Below, piece after piece: positions 32,820 to 39,589 of a DNA stretch of 42,710 nt. Origin of the DNA: JAOUEA01 sp035550775 (GTDB taxonomy: Bacteria > Actinomycetota > UBA4738 > HRBIN12); contig DASZOO010000027.1 of the NCBI GenBank assembly GCA_035550775.1, forward strand, positions 1 through 42,710, read 5' to 3'. How positions within the stretch are numbered: the stretch's first letter is position 1; each line of letters begins with the position of its first letter. The notes under the pieces are model-generated. The model did no database searches and was not told the DNA's origin. It saw only the letters and a program-made list of their open reading frames with translations. The translations under genes were made by a program, and so were the position numbers.

Positions 32820-33263
32820 ATGGACTTCACGAACACGGTTACCATCGATCGGCGAGCCCAAGAGGTCTTTCGATTCGTCTCTGATCTGGAGAACGTTCCG
32901 AAGTGGAACTACGCCATCATCGCAACGCGGAAAACCTCTGACGGCCCTGTGGATGTCGGGACGACCTACCGTCAGGTTCGGTCGGCTCCCACGCGGAGCG
33001 AGGAGCAGCTTCGTGTTACGGAATTCGAATCAGGACGACGCTTCGCCGTCCAAGGGGATCTGGGCCCGTTCGTCGGGACGCTGACCTACGAGTTCGAGGA
33101 TGTCGACGGCCGCACCCGCCTTACCAACACAGCCAGTCTCGAAGCGCGCGGCCTGGTGAAGATCGCGGCACCGATCGCGTCTGCTCGCATCCGTGAGGCA
33201 GTCGCCGAGAATCTCGGCGCGCTGAAGCAACTCATGGAGCAGCGAGACACGACGCCGCAATAG
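32820..33263 (+). CDS. SRPBCC-family protein
   Basis: The 147-aa protein has the SRPBCC fold pattern: NTVTIDRRAQEVFRFVSDLE then NVPKWNYAI at the start and a long C-terminal helix (ASARIREAVAENLGALKQLM). It probably binds a small hydrophobic ligand. It is similar in type to the protein at 26464-26889 but the sequences are clearly divergent, so it is not a recent copy. The ATG at 32820 follows GAGAGAGG. It is the last intact gene before the decayed region and the IS element. Confidence 0.83.
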   Translation: MDFTNTVTIDRRAQEVFRFVSDLENVPKWNYAIIATRKTSDGPVDVGTTYRQVRSAPTRSEEQLRVTEFESGRRFAVQGDLGPFVGTLTYEFEDVDGRTRLTNTASLEARGLVKIAAPIASARIREAVAENLGALKQLMEQRDTTPQ

Positions 33264-33758
33264 CAGGAGCAAGAGATCGGCGGAGCGCAATCGGTTGTCT
33301 TCCGGGTACCCGGCGTCAACGACCTGGTAGAGAAACCGCGTGGAGGTCGTACTTGACGAAGAGCACCTCGTCTTCGCGTGCCACGTCGGTGGTCATGCTA
33401 CGGAGGAGGAGGGACATCGAATAGCCGTCCCGATCGTATCTCACCACGTCTGTTCCGCCGTTGTAGTGCTGGGATGGGGAGTTCGACCGAGCCTTTCTTC
33501 GACGAGGGTGGCGGCCACGAGCAGGTCCGATTCGGCTGGTTCCTCCGCGGCTCCTGCCGATGACGGCCGCTGAGCGCGAAGCGCCGGGCGAGCTGCTCGC
33601 CGAGAAGCCGAGAAGAGCTCCGGCAAGAGCGCTGTTGCCAAGGATCGACGGCTGAGCGCGTGAATCCAGGTCGCAACGAATCACATGCAGGTTCTTCAAC
33701 CACAGTAAGAAGACACTCGATGTCTTTCCGCAGCTCAGACCTTTGGTGCCCCCGGCAG
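33264..33758. other. Gene-poor stretch with possible remnant of a decayed minus-strand gene
   Basis: No convincing gene is found in this 495-bp stretch. Two minus-strand frames look protein-like in adjacent parts: ESDLLVAATLVEERLGRTPH ends at a stop near 33441, and another frame continues with RYDRDGYSMSLLLRSMTTDV and then EDEVLFVKYDLHAVSLPGR to a stop at 33316. One frameshift near 33440-33450 would join them, so a small gene may have decayed here. The palindrome CCGGGTACCCGG lies at 33302-33313. The stretch ends in the 14-bp copy of the tRNA-Arg 3' end. Confidence 0.35.
33745..33758. repeat. 14-bp direct repeat, left copy (tRNA-Arg 3' end)
   Basis: GGTGCCCCCGGCAG is identical to 35048-35061. 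The right copy is the last 12 bases of the tRNA-Arg gene plus two flanking bases; this left copy is followed directly by the IS left end. It fits a target-site duplication or a vestigial attachment site. Confidence 0.8.
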
Positions 33759-35047
33759 TGTCTGAGTTCACGACATAGTTCCGTCCTGTCGCGCGACATC
33801 GTTCCTACTCCGGTCGGAGGGAGCAGGCGATTTCGCTGGCGAGGCTCGTGGTCACCGCGGTCGGGGTGGAGGGACGCTCGAAGGCGGAGGTCGCCCGTGA
33901 GCTGGGCCTGTCGCCGCGGTGGGTCTACGAGCTGTGCCGGCGGTTCGATGGCCAGGGCGAGGCCGGGCTGGAGCCACGTTCGCGAAGGCCAGGCGCAGCC
34001 CACAGCGGACCGCCGACGAGGTCGAGGACGAGATCGTGGCCCTGCGCAAGGAGCTGACGAACCTCGGGGTCGACGCCGGGGCGCAGACGATCAGGGTCCA
34101 CCTCGCGCGTTGCCGCGGCGAGGATCGGGTGCCCTCGGTCTCCACGACCCGGCGGATCCTGGTCCGTCGGGGGTTCGTGACCCCGCAGCCCCGCAAGCGA
34201 CCGCGATCTTCCTACGTCCGGTTCGAAGCCGCGATGCCCAACGAGCGCTGGCAGGCCGACATCACCCACTGGCGGCTCGCCGACGGGACCGAGGTCGAGA
34301 TCTTGAACGCGATCGACGACCACTCCAGGCTGCTGGTCGCCTCCGACGCTCGCGTGATCTTCAAGGCCGCCGACGTCGTGGGGAGCTTCCGCGCAGCCGC
34401 TGCGGCCCACGGGATCCCCGGCGTCGCTCCTGACGGACAACGGTGCGGTGTGTTCACCGCGGCGCCGCGGGGAGGACGCTGCGCGCTCGAGCTCGAGTGC
34501 GCCAGGGCAGGGATCCGACTGGTCCACTCGAGCCCGTACCACCCGCAGGCCTGCGGGAAGGTCGAGCGCTTGCACCAGACGCTGAAGAGGTTCCTGGCCA
34601 AGCAGGACCCTGCCCGCACGATCGGTGAGCTCCAGGGCCAGCTCGATACCTTCCGGGCCTACTACAACACCGTCCGTCCCCACCGGGCGATCGGGCGGGC
34701 CACCCCCGCCGAGGCGTTCGCCGCCAGGCCGAAGGCCACGCTGTCGCTTCGACCGCTGCCGGTGCCGGGACGCTTCCGGCTCCGTCGAGACAAGGTCGAT
34801 CAGACCGGGGTGGTGACCCTCCGCCACGACTCACGGCTGCACCACATCGCGATCGGTCGCGGGTTCGTCGGCACGAGGGTGCTGCTCCTCGTCGACCACC
34901 TGCAGGTCCGCGTGATCACGGAAGACGGAGAGGTGCTGCGGTCCTTCACGTTGGATCCGACCCGCGACTACCAGTCGCGCTCTCGACGAGCGATGAGGTG
35001 GAACGATGTCCCGACACATACCGGCACGATGTCGCGAGACATCGCAC
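33759..35047 (+). mobile_element. Degraded IS481-family insertion sequence
   Basis: The element carries one transposase gene of the IS481 type and is bounded by related ends. The left end starts TGTCTGAGTTCACGACATAG at 33759, and a second TGTC...GACATCGTTCC motif lies near 33799-33813. The right end, read inward, has TGTCTCGCGACATCGTGCC ending at 35041 and another near 35001-35019. These four related motifs look like terminal plus subterminal transposase sites. The limits given assume that the flanking 14-bp repeats are the target duplication; the right terminal TGTC then lies 6 bp inside. The element sits against the 3' end of tRNA-Arg(CCT). Confidence 0.8.
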
Positions 35048-35088
35048 GGTGCCCCCGGCAGGAATCGAACCTGCGACACCCGGTTTAG
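33830..35088 (+). pseudogene. IS481-family transposase, frameshifted
   Basis: The family's domains are all recognisable but not in one frame. The helix-turn-helix part (SLARLVVTAVGVEGRSKAEV, SPRWVYELCRRFDGQGEAG) starts at ATT 33830, downstream of GGAGGGAGC where an ATG would be expected. It changes frame near 33985-34000. The integrase core then reads ERWQADITHW (first D) and GKVERLHQTLKRF (E), but the second catalytic D is broken. One extra base near 34420 and two near 34450 shift the frame locally, so TDNG is read as PDGQ. No native stop remains after TLDPTRDYQ; the frame runs through the right end into the antisense of the tRNA, stopping at 35086-35088. The element is probably unable to transpose by itself. 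Confidence 0.82.
35048..35061. repeat. 14-bp direct repeat, right copy
   Basis: GGTGCCCCCGGCAG, identical to 33745-33758. It covers the 3' acceptor and T-stem end of tRNA-Arg(CCT), which therefore stays intact despite the neighbouring insertion. Confidence 0.8.
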
Positions 35089-35122
35089 GAAACCGGTGCT
35101 CTATCCACTGAGCTACGAGGGC
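35050..35122 (-). tRNA. tRNA-Arg (anticodon CCT)
   Basis: The 73-nt minus-strand gene folds into a full cloverleaf. The acceptor is GCCCTCG with CGGGGGC (one G-U pair), the D stem GCTC/GAGC, the anticodon stem CCGGT/ACCGG around TTCCTAA, a five-base variable loop GTGTC, and the T stem GCAGG/CCTGC around TTCGATT; the discriminator is A. The anticodon CCT (complement of 35087-35089) decodes AGG. The CCA end is not encoded. It is the right boundary of the IS-containing accessory region. Confidence 0.97.
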
Positions 35123-35166
35123 CGAGGGCCGAATCCGAGTGTAGCGAGACGGGTCAGCCGACACGG

Positions 35167-35181
35167 CGTGAGCGGCTCACG
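35167..35181. promoter_or_regulatory. 15-bp palindrome upstream of tRNA-Arg, downstream of msrB
   Basis: CGTGAGC and GCTCACG are exact arms around a single central G. With so short a loop it is a poor terminator, so it may be a protein-binding site in the tRNA upstream region or a cruciform-type msrB terminator. The role is not decided by the sequence. Confidence 0.3.
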
Positions 35182-35199
35182 TCGACCAAGGATCGGAGG

Positions 35200-35607
35200 T
35201 CACTCTCGGGGCGCGAGCTCGAGCGCCACGGAGTTCATGCAGTAGCGCTCCCCCGTGGGCTCCGGCCCGTCGGGGAACACGTGACCGAGATGCCCGCCGC
35301 ATCTGGCACAGGTGACCTCGACGCGGCGCATGCCGAGGGTCGTGTCCTCGTGCAGCTCGACGGCGCCCGGAGCGATGGGCTCGAAGAAGCTCGGCCAGCC
35401 CGTGCCCGACTCGTACTTCGTGGCGGCATCGAACAACGCCGCGCCGCAACCGGCACACCGGTAGATGCCGTCGTCCTTCGCGAACGCGTACCGCCCGCTG
35501 AACGGCGGCTCCGTGCCCTTCGCCCGGAGTACCTCGAACTGCTCGGGCGACAGCACGCGGCGCCATCCCTCCTCGGTGCCGGGAACGGGTCTGCTCGTGT
35601 CGCTCAC
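35200..35607 (-). CDS. msrB: Peptide-methionine (R)-S-oxide reductase
   Basis: The 135-aa protein is MsrB, which reduces methionine-R-sulfoxide in proteins. The zinc ligands C51, C54 (CAGC) and C100, C103 (CARC), the catalytic C123 in RYCMNSVAL, and the GTGWPSF and GGHLGHVFPDGP motifs are all present. The GTG at 35607 gives the usual length; the frame is open far upstream, antisense to sthA, which is a shadow. The gene diverges from sthA with only 42 bp between starts, so both redox genes share one promoter region. Confidence 0.95.
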   Translation of the reverse strand: MSDTSRPVPGTEEGWRRVLSPEQFEVLRAKGTEPPFSGRYAFAKDDGIYRCAGCGAALFDAATKYESGTGWPSFFEPIAPGAVELHEDTTLGMRRVEVTCARCGGHLGHVFPDGPEPTGERYCMNSVALELAPRE

Positions 35608-35649
35608 CAGGTTTGCCCTTCGGCCTTCCTCCCGGCCAGGATAGGCCGG

Positions 35650-37068
35650 ATGGACCAACGCAGTCCTCGACGCTACGACCTGGTGGTGATCGGGGCGGGG
35701 CCGGCAGGAGAGAAGGCCGCCGCCCAGGCCGCGTACTTCGGCAAGCGTGTCGCCGTGGTCGAGCGTGCCGAGGTGCCCGGCGGCACGCCCGCGACGACGG
35801 GAGGGATCCCGACCAAGACGATCCGCGAGGCCGCGCTGTACCTCACGGGGTTCCGCCGGCGCGAGATCTACGGGGTCGGGCTGGACCTGCCGCCCGAGAT
35901 CTCCCTCGAGCGGATCCGGGAACGAGCCGAGGACGTCGTCGAGCTCGGCATCGCCACCGTCCAACAGAACCTCGAACGGCACGGGATCGAGCTCGTCAGG
36001 GGTGAGGCGCGCCTCGGCGCGGGCCGCTCGGTCGTCGTGCGGGGCTACGACGAGTGCACGTTGGTGGGTGACGTGGTCCTGATCGCGACGGGATCGCGTC
36101 CCTACCGCCCCGCGACGATCCCCTTCGACGATCCAGCCGTGGACGATTCCGAGTCGATCCTCGAGGTCGATCGCATCCCGCGCAGCCTCGTCGTGGTCGG
36201 CGGCGGCCCGGTGGGCTGCGAGTACGCGTCCCTGCTCGCGGCCCTCCGGGTCGATGTGACGTTGATCGATTCGGGTGAGCGGCTCCTGCCGTTCATGGAT
36301 GCCGAGATCTCCGAGGTGCTGGCCGAGTCGTTCACGCAGATCGGGATCCGCCTGGTGCTCGGCCAGGGCGTCGCGACGATCGGGCGCACCGACGAGCGGT
36401 TGGCGGTGACCCTGGCCGACGGCGAGATCCTGAACCCGGAACGGGTGCTGTTCGCCGCGGGTCGTGCCGGCAACACCGACGAGCTCGGGCTGACCGAAGC
36501 CGGCATCGACCGCGACGCCCGAGGGCGGATCGTGGTGGACGAGCACTACCGGACGAGCGCCGACGGCATCTACGCGGCCGGCGACGTGATCGGACCTCCG
36601 GCGCTGGCGTCGGTGTCGATGGAGCAGGGCCGGGTGGCGATCTGCCACGCGTTCGACATCCCGTTCAAGGAATCGGTCGATCCCACCCCGCCGTACGGCG
36701 TGTACTCCATCCCCGAGGTCGCGATGGTGGGCATGTCCGAGGCGGCCGCCGCCGCCGAGGGCATCGACCACGAGGTGGGGCGAGCGTGGTTCGCGCACAA
36801 CACGCGCGCTCGCATCGCCGGCACGACGGAGGGGCTGGTGAAGCTCGTGTTCCGTCGCGACGACCGCACCCTGGTCGGTTGCCACATCGTCGGAGACATC
36901 GCGTCGGAGCTGGTGCATCTGCCGCAGGCCGTGCTGCACGCCGGCGGCACGATCGACCGGTTCATCCACACGACGTTCAACGTGCCCACCTACTCCGAGG
37001 CCTTCAAGTACGCGGCCTACGACGGGCTGCAACGTCTCGGTGGCCCGTCCTCCCCGACGACCGTCTGA
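35650..37068 (+). CDS. sthA: Soluble (Si-specific) NAD(P)+ transhydrogenase
   Basis: The 472-aa flavoprotein belongs to the pyridine nucleotide-disulfide oxidoreductase family: FAD motif VVIGAGPAGEKAA at residue 12, NAD(P) motif VVVGGGPVGCEYASL near 180, IYAAGDVIGPPALAS near 310 and the C-terminal dimerisation domain. At the position of the redox disulfide it has GGTPATTGGIPTKTIREAAL, with no cysteines, which is the mark of SthA-type transhydrogenase rather than lipoamide or mercuric reductase. It transfers hydride between NADPH and NAD+ in the cytosol. The ATG at 35650 begins a normal N-terminus. A strong terminator follows. Confidence 0.94.
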   Translation: MDQRSPRRYDLVVIGAGPAGEKAAAQAAYFGKRVAVVERAEVPGGTPATTGGIPTKTIREAALYLTGFRRREIYGVGLDLPPEISLERIRERAEDVVELGIATVQQNLERHGIELVRGEARLGAGRSVVVRGYDECTLVGDVVLIATGSRPYRPATIPFDDPAVDDSESILEVDRIPRSLVVVGGGPVGCEYASLLAALRVDVTLIDSGERLLPFMDAEISEVLAESFTQIGIRLVLGQGVATIGRTDERLAVTLADGEILNPERVLFAAGRAGNTDELGLTEAGIDRDARGRIVVDEHYRTSADGIYAAGDVIGPPALASVSMEQGRVAICHAFDIPFKESVDPTPPYGVYSIPEVAMVGMSEAAAAAEGIDHEVGRAWFAHNTRARIAGTTEGLVKLVFRRDDRTLVGCHIVGDIASELVHLPQAVLHAGGTIDRFIHTTFNVPTYSEAFKYAAYDGLQRLGGPSSPTTV

Positions 37069-37104
37069 GATCCCCGGACCGGAAGCTCCGACGCGGCGAC
37101 GAGG

Positions 37105-37132
37105 GGATCCCGGGCCTCGGGGCCCGGGATCC
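37105..37132. terminator. Strong bidirectional terminator hairpin
   Basis: GGATCCCGGGCC (37105-37116) and GGCCCGGGATCC (37121-37132) form a perfect 12-bp stem with loop TCGG, between converging sthA and the DUF1996 gene. There is no T-tract, but the stem is by far the most stable in the window. Confidence 0.85.
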
Positions 37133-37140
37133 TGCTCGGC

Positions 37141-37944
37141 TCAGGAACGGATCTCGCCGCAGAGCTGGGTGATCCCCCGGCCGAGGCATCGGCGGACGAG
37201 GTTCCGGAGGGTCTTCTGGTGCCAGGTGTTCCAGAAGTCACCGTGGGCGGTGGTCGGCGAGCCGGAGCTCAACAGGTACCCCGCGGCGTTCTGCACGTTG
37301 AACTGCGCGATGATCGCGAGCCTGGGGATCGGGACCGGATGCGACCTGGGGCACCCCTTGCCGGTGGGGAACGCCACGTGCCGCATGTGGTCCTTGGAGT
37401 CGGTCCGACGACCGTCCCAGCACGACGGGAACACGACCGTGAGTCGCAGCCGCTTGCCGCCGGCGACGTTGGAACAGTCGATCGGCACCGGCGACTCGTT
37501 CCGGTCCTCGCCGCAGTGGAAGTGGAAGTCCTCCGAGATCATGCGGAAGTCCTTCGGGAACGCGTGGATCCACACGTCCTCGAGGGCGCCGACGGACCGG
37601 TAGTACGTGAAGGCCCCGTGCGGCCGGACGAGGTTGCCGTCGGGGTCGACGAGCGCCGGAACCCAGTAGCCGGAGGTGTCGGCTCCCAACCGGCAGGACG
37701 TGTCGGCCTTGCGCATCGACCGGTAGGTCGAGTGCGATCTCGTGGACCGGTTCCCGAAGAACACGTGCTCGTGATCGCTGCGCCGATGGTGTCCGGGGGC
37801 GACGATCGGGTCTTGCCTTGTCGAGTGGCTGAACGAGCAGAACACCGAGAATCGCTTCTCGACCGCTCCGGACGAGGGCGCCGCCGCCACCACCATGAGG
37901 CCTGCGACCAAGGCGATAACGACCGCCAGCGAAGCCTTCCGCAT
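37141..37944 (-). CDS. Secreted DUF1996-domain protein
   Basis: The 267-aa protein has a signal peptide (KASLAVVIALVAGLMVVAAA, cut near SSGA at residue 27). The rest is a DUF1996 domain: DPIVAPGHHRRSDHEHVFFG, then a cysteine-linked middle with SGYWVPALVDPDGNLVRP, FHFHCGEDRN, VFPSCWDG, HMRHVAFPTGKGCPRSHPV and the final conserved H-G-DFWNTW. The many histidines and six cysteines suggest metal and disulfide binding. The family is best known from fungal secreted proteins and from actinobacteria; no activity is established. The ATG follows GAAGGGAGC by eight bases. It converges with sthA. Confidence 0.88.
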   Translation of the reverse strand: MRKASLAVVIALVAGLMVVAAAPSSGAVEKRFSVFCSFSHSTRQDPIVAPGHHRRSDHEHVFFGNRSTRSHSTYRSMRKADTSCRLGADTSGYWVPALVDPDGNLVRPHGAFTYYRSVGALEDVWIHAFPKDFRMISEDFHFHCGEDRNESPVPIDCSNVAGGKRLRLTVVFPSCWDGRRTDSKDHMRHVAFPTGKGCPRSHPVPIPRLAIIAQFNVQNAAGYLLSSGSPTTAHGDFWNTWHQKTLRNLVRRCLGRGITQLCGEIRS

Positions 37945-38233
37945 CGGAACCAGCTCCCTTCAGGTCTCTCGAGCCGCCCTCCAGCGACCTGTTGGGGGCG
38001 CACCATAGGCCTCGCTCGTGCCTCCGTCAGCCTCCTACCAAAACGTTCACGTACGCGGCTCGCCGAGACCCCCTGGGAGGGAGGGGACACCGACGCGGGT
38101 CACGATCGGCCAAGGGAGAGCAATATCCCGTAAGTCGCTTCGGAACCGCTTCCAGCGTGCCGAGAAGCATGGCTGAGGGGTGAACGGGGTATCGGTCGAA
38201 GCTTCAGCGGTTGTTCAGGGCAGGAGGTGGAAG

Positions 38234-38344
38234 ATGTCGCCGGAGATGCACTCAGCCCGCGCATCCGCGGTCGTCGGCGCGGTCGCGCCGCTTCCCGTCT
38301 CCCCACCTGCGTGGGCGAGTCATCGAGGAGGTGAGTTGCGATGA
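38234..38344 (+). CDS. Possible 36-aa small protein or leader peptide
   Basis: The ORF begins with ATG six bases after a full AGGAGG site and ends with a TGA that overlaps the ATG of the next gene (ATGA). This combination of strong ribosome site and exact coupling is the evidence. The peptide (MSPEMHSARASAVVGAVAPL, then PVSPPAWASHRGGELR) has no recognisable motif or membrane segment. It may be a real small protein, or a leader whose translation opens the next gene. Confidence 0.45.
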   Translation: MSPEMHSARASAVVGAVAPLPVSPPAWASHRGGELR

Positions 38345-38649
38345 CCGGCGCAACGGACACGATGATCGAGGCGAGCGTGAGCGCGCTCGAGTACACGGAG
38401 GCCGCGTGGCGCGCCGACGAGCAGGGTGAGAGGCTCCCCGACCCGACCGCCCTGTCGGATCCGGCGCTCCTCGCGATCATGCACTACGCCTCATCGGATC
38501 TCCCGCGGAGCGCGAGCGTCGCCGTCGAAGCCGAGGCCACGCGCAGGGGCCTGATCGAGTCCCTGACGGACCGATGGATCCCCTGGCTCGTGTCCTCGCT
38601 CGTGGCGGTCGCGGGCCTCGCGATCCTCGTCACGCTGCTCATGCCGTGA
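38341..38649 (+). CDS. Small C-terminally anchored membrane protein
   Basis: The 102-aa protein is acidic and helical over residues 1-75 (SVSALEYTEAAWRADEQGER, ALLAIMHYASSDLPRSAS) and ends with one membrane helix (WLVSSLVAVAGLAILVTLLM), so it is probably tail-anchored. GAGGAGG lies about nine bases upstream of the ATG, and the 36-aa ORF overlaps the start by four bases. No family is recognised. It converges with the LLM oxidoreductase gene. Confidence 0.68.
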   Translation: MTGATDTMIEASVSALEYTEAAWRADEQGERLPDPTALSDPALLAIMHYASSDLPRSASVAVEAEATRRGLIESLTDRWIPWLVSSLVAVAGLAILVTLLMP

Positions 38650-38682
38650 GCCCTGCACCGCCGCCCGACCGGCGAGGATCGC

Positions 38683-39579
38683 TCAGTCGAGGGCTGCGAG
38701 CGCCTCACCCATGCGCTCGATCGACGCTTCCGTGATCGGGTCGAGCACGACGATCACCTCGTGGGCGCCGGCCTCGCTCATCGCGCGGATCGCCCCGGCG
38801 ATCACCGCCGGTGAGCCCGTGACGGGCGGCGCCCCGGGATCCGGCGGGCGCTCGCCCGCCGAGGGGTCCAGCGCCACCAGCATGCACGCGCTCCGTTCGA
38901 TCTCCGAGGGCTCGCGGCCGACCGACCGCGCGATGTCGTCGATCTCGTGGGAGCGCGAGGCGAAGCCATCCGGCGTGTTGCCGAACCAGTCGAACCAGGT
39001 GTTCCAGACGTCGGCGTAGGGAAGGGCGGCGCGCAGCACCCGCCGGCCGCTGCTGCCGATCATCAGGCGCGGTCGATGCGTCGGCGCCGGCAGGAGCACC
39101 GCGTCGTCCACCCGCACGTGGTCGCCGTGGATCGTCACTCGCTCCCCGGCCATCAGCCGCCGGATCACCTCGAAGGATTCCTCGAAGCGTGAGGCTCGCC
39201 GGTCGAACGGCAAGCCGAACGCCTGGAACTCCACCTCGTTCCATCCAGCCCCGAGCGCCAGCACCAGACGTCCACCCGCGATCTCGTCGACGGTGGCCGC
39301 CTGCTTGGCGAGCATCGCGGGCGCATGGAACGCGGTGCAGGCGACGAGCGGGCCCAGCTCGACCCGCTCGGTCGCCTCGGCGATCGCGGCGAGGGTCGTC
39401 CAGCATTCCCACGGCCCGCGTTCCGGGCGACCGTCGTCGCGATAGAGCAGGTGATCGCCCACCCACACGGAGTCGAAGCCCGCCACCTCGGCCCGGCGGG
39501 CCATGGCCACGTACTCGCTCCAGCGCACCTCCCGTTCCACCTCGGGCAGCTGCACACCGACGCGACAGGGTCTCGCCAT
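38683..39579 (-). CDS. LLM-class (F420-dependent type) oxidoreductase
   Basis: The 298-aa protein is a luciferase-like TIM barrel. Seen are VGVQLPEVEREVRWSEYVAM, then AEVAGFDSVWVGDHLLY, LGPLVACTAFHAPAMLAKQA, GGRLVLALGAGWNEVEFQAF, and RLMIGSSGRRVLRAALPYAD. The pattern is typical of actinobacterial members annotated as F420-dependent, although FMN enzymes look alike, so the cofactor is an inference. The substrate is unknown. It starts 10 bp after the stop of the MFS gene on the same strand, suggesting a two-gene unit of exporter and oxidoreductase. Confidence 0.88.
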   Translation of the reverse strand: MARPCRVGVQLPEVEREVRWSEYVAMARRAEVAGFDSVWVGDHLLYRDDGRPERGPWECWTTLAAIAEATERVELGPLVACTAFHAPAMLAKQAATVDEIAGGRLVLALGAGWNEVEFQAFGLPFDRRASRFEESFEVIRRLMAGERVTIHGDHVRVDDAVLLPAPTHRPRLMIGSSGRRVLRAALPYADVWNTWFDWFGNTPDGFASRSHEIDDIARSVGREPSEIERSACMLVALDPSAGERPPDPGAPPVTGSPAVIAGAIRAMSEAGAHEVIVVLDPITEASIERMGEALAALD

Positions 39580-39589
39580 GGGCCGAGGA

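Noticed and set aside
35006..35245. Plus-strand frame with GRNRTCDTRFRKPVLYPLSYEG
   Set aside because: This peptide is the well-known false translation of the antisense of a tRNA gene; the tRNA-Arg cloverleaf explains it.
35200..37032. 610-codon minus-strand frame covering msrB and the antisense of sthA
   Set aside because: Only the last 135 codons are MsrB. The rest is opposite the sthA coding sequence.
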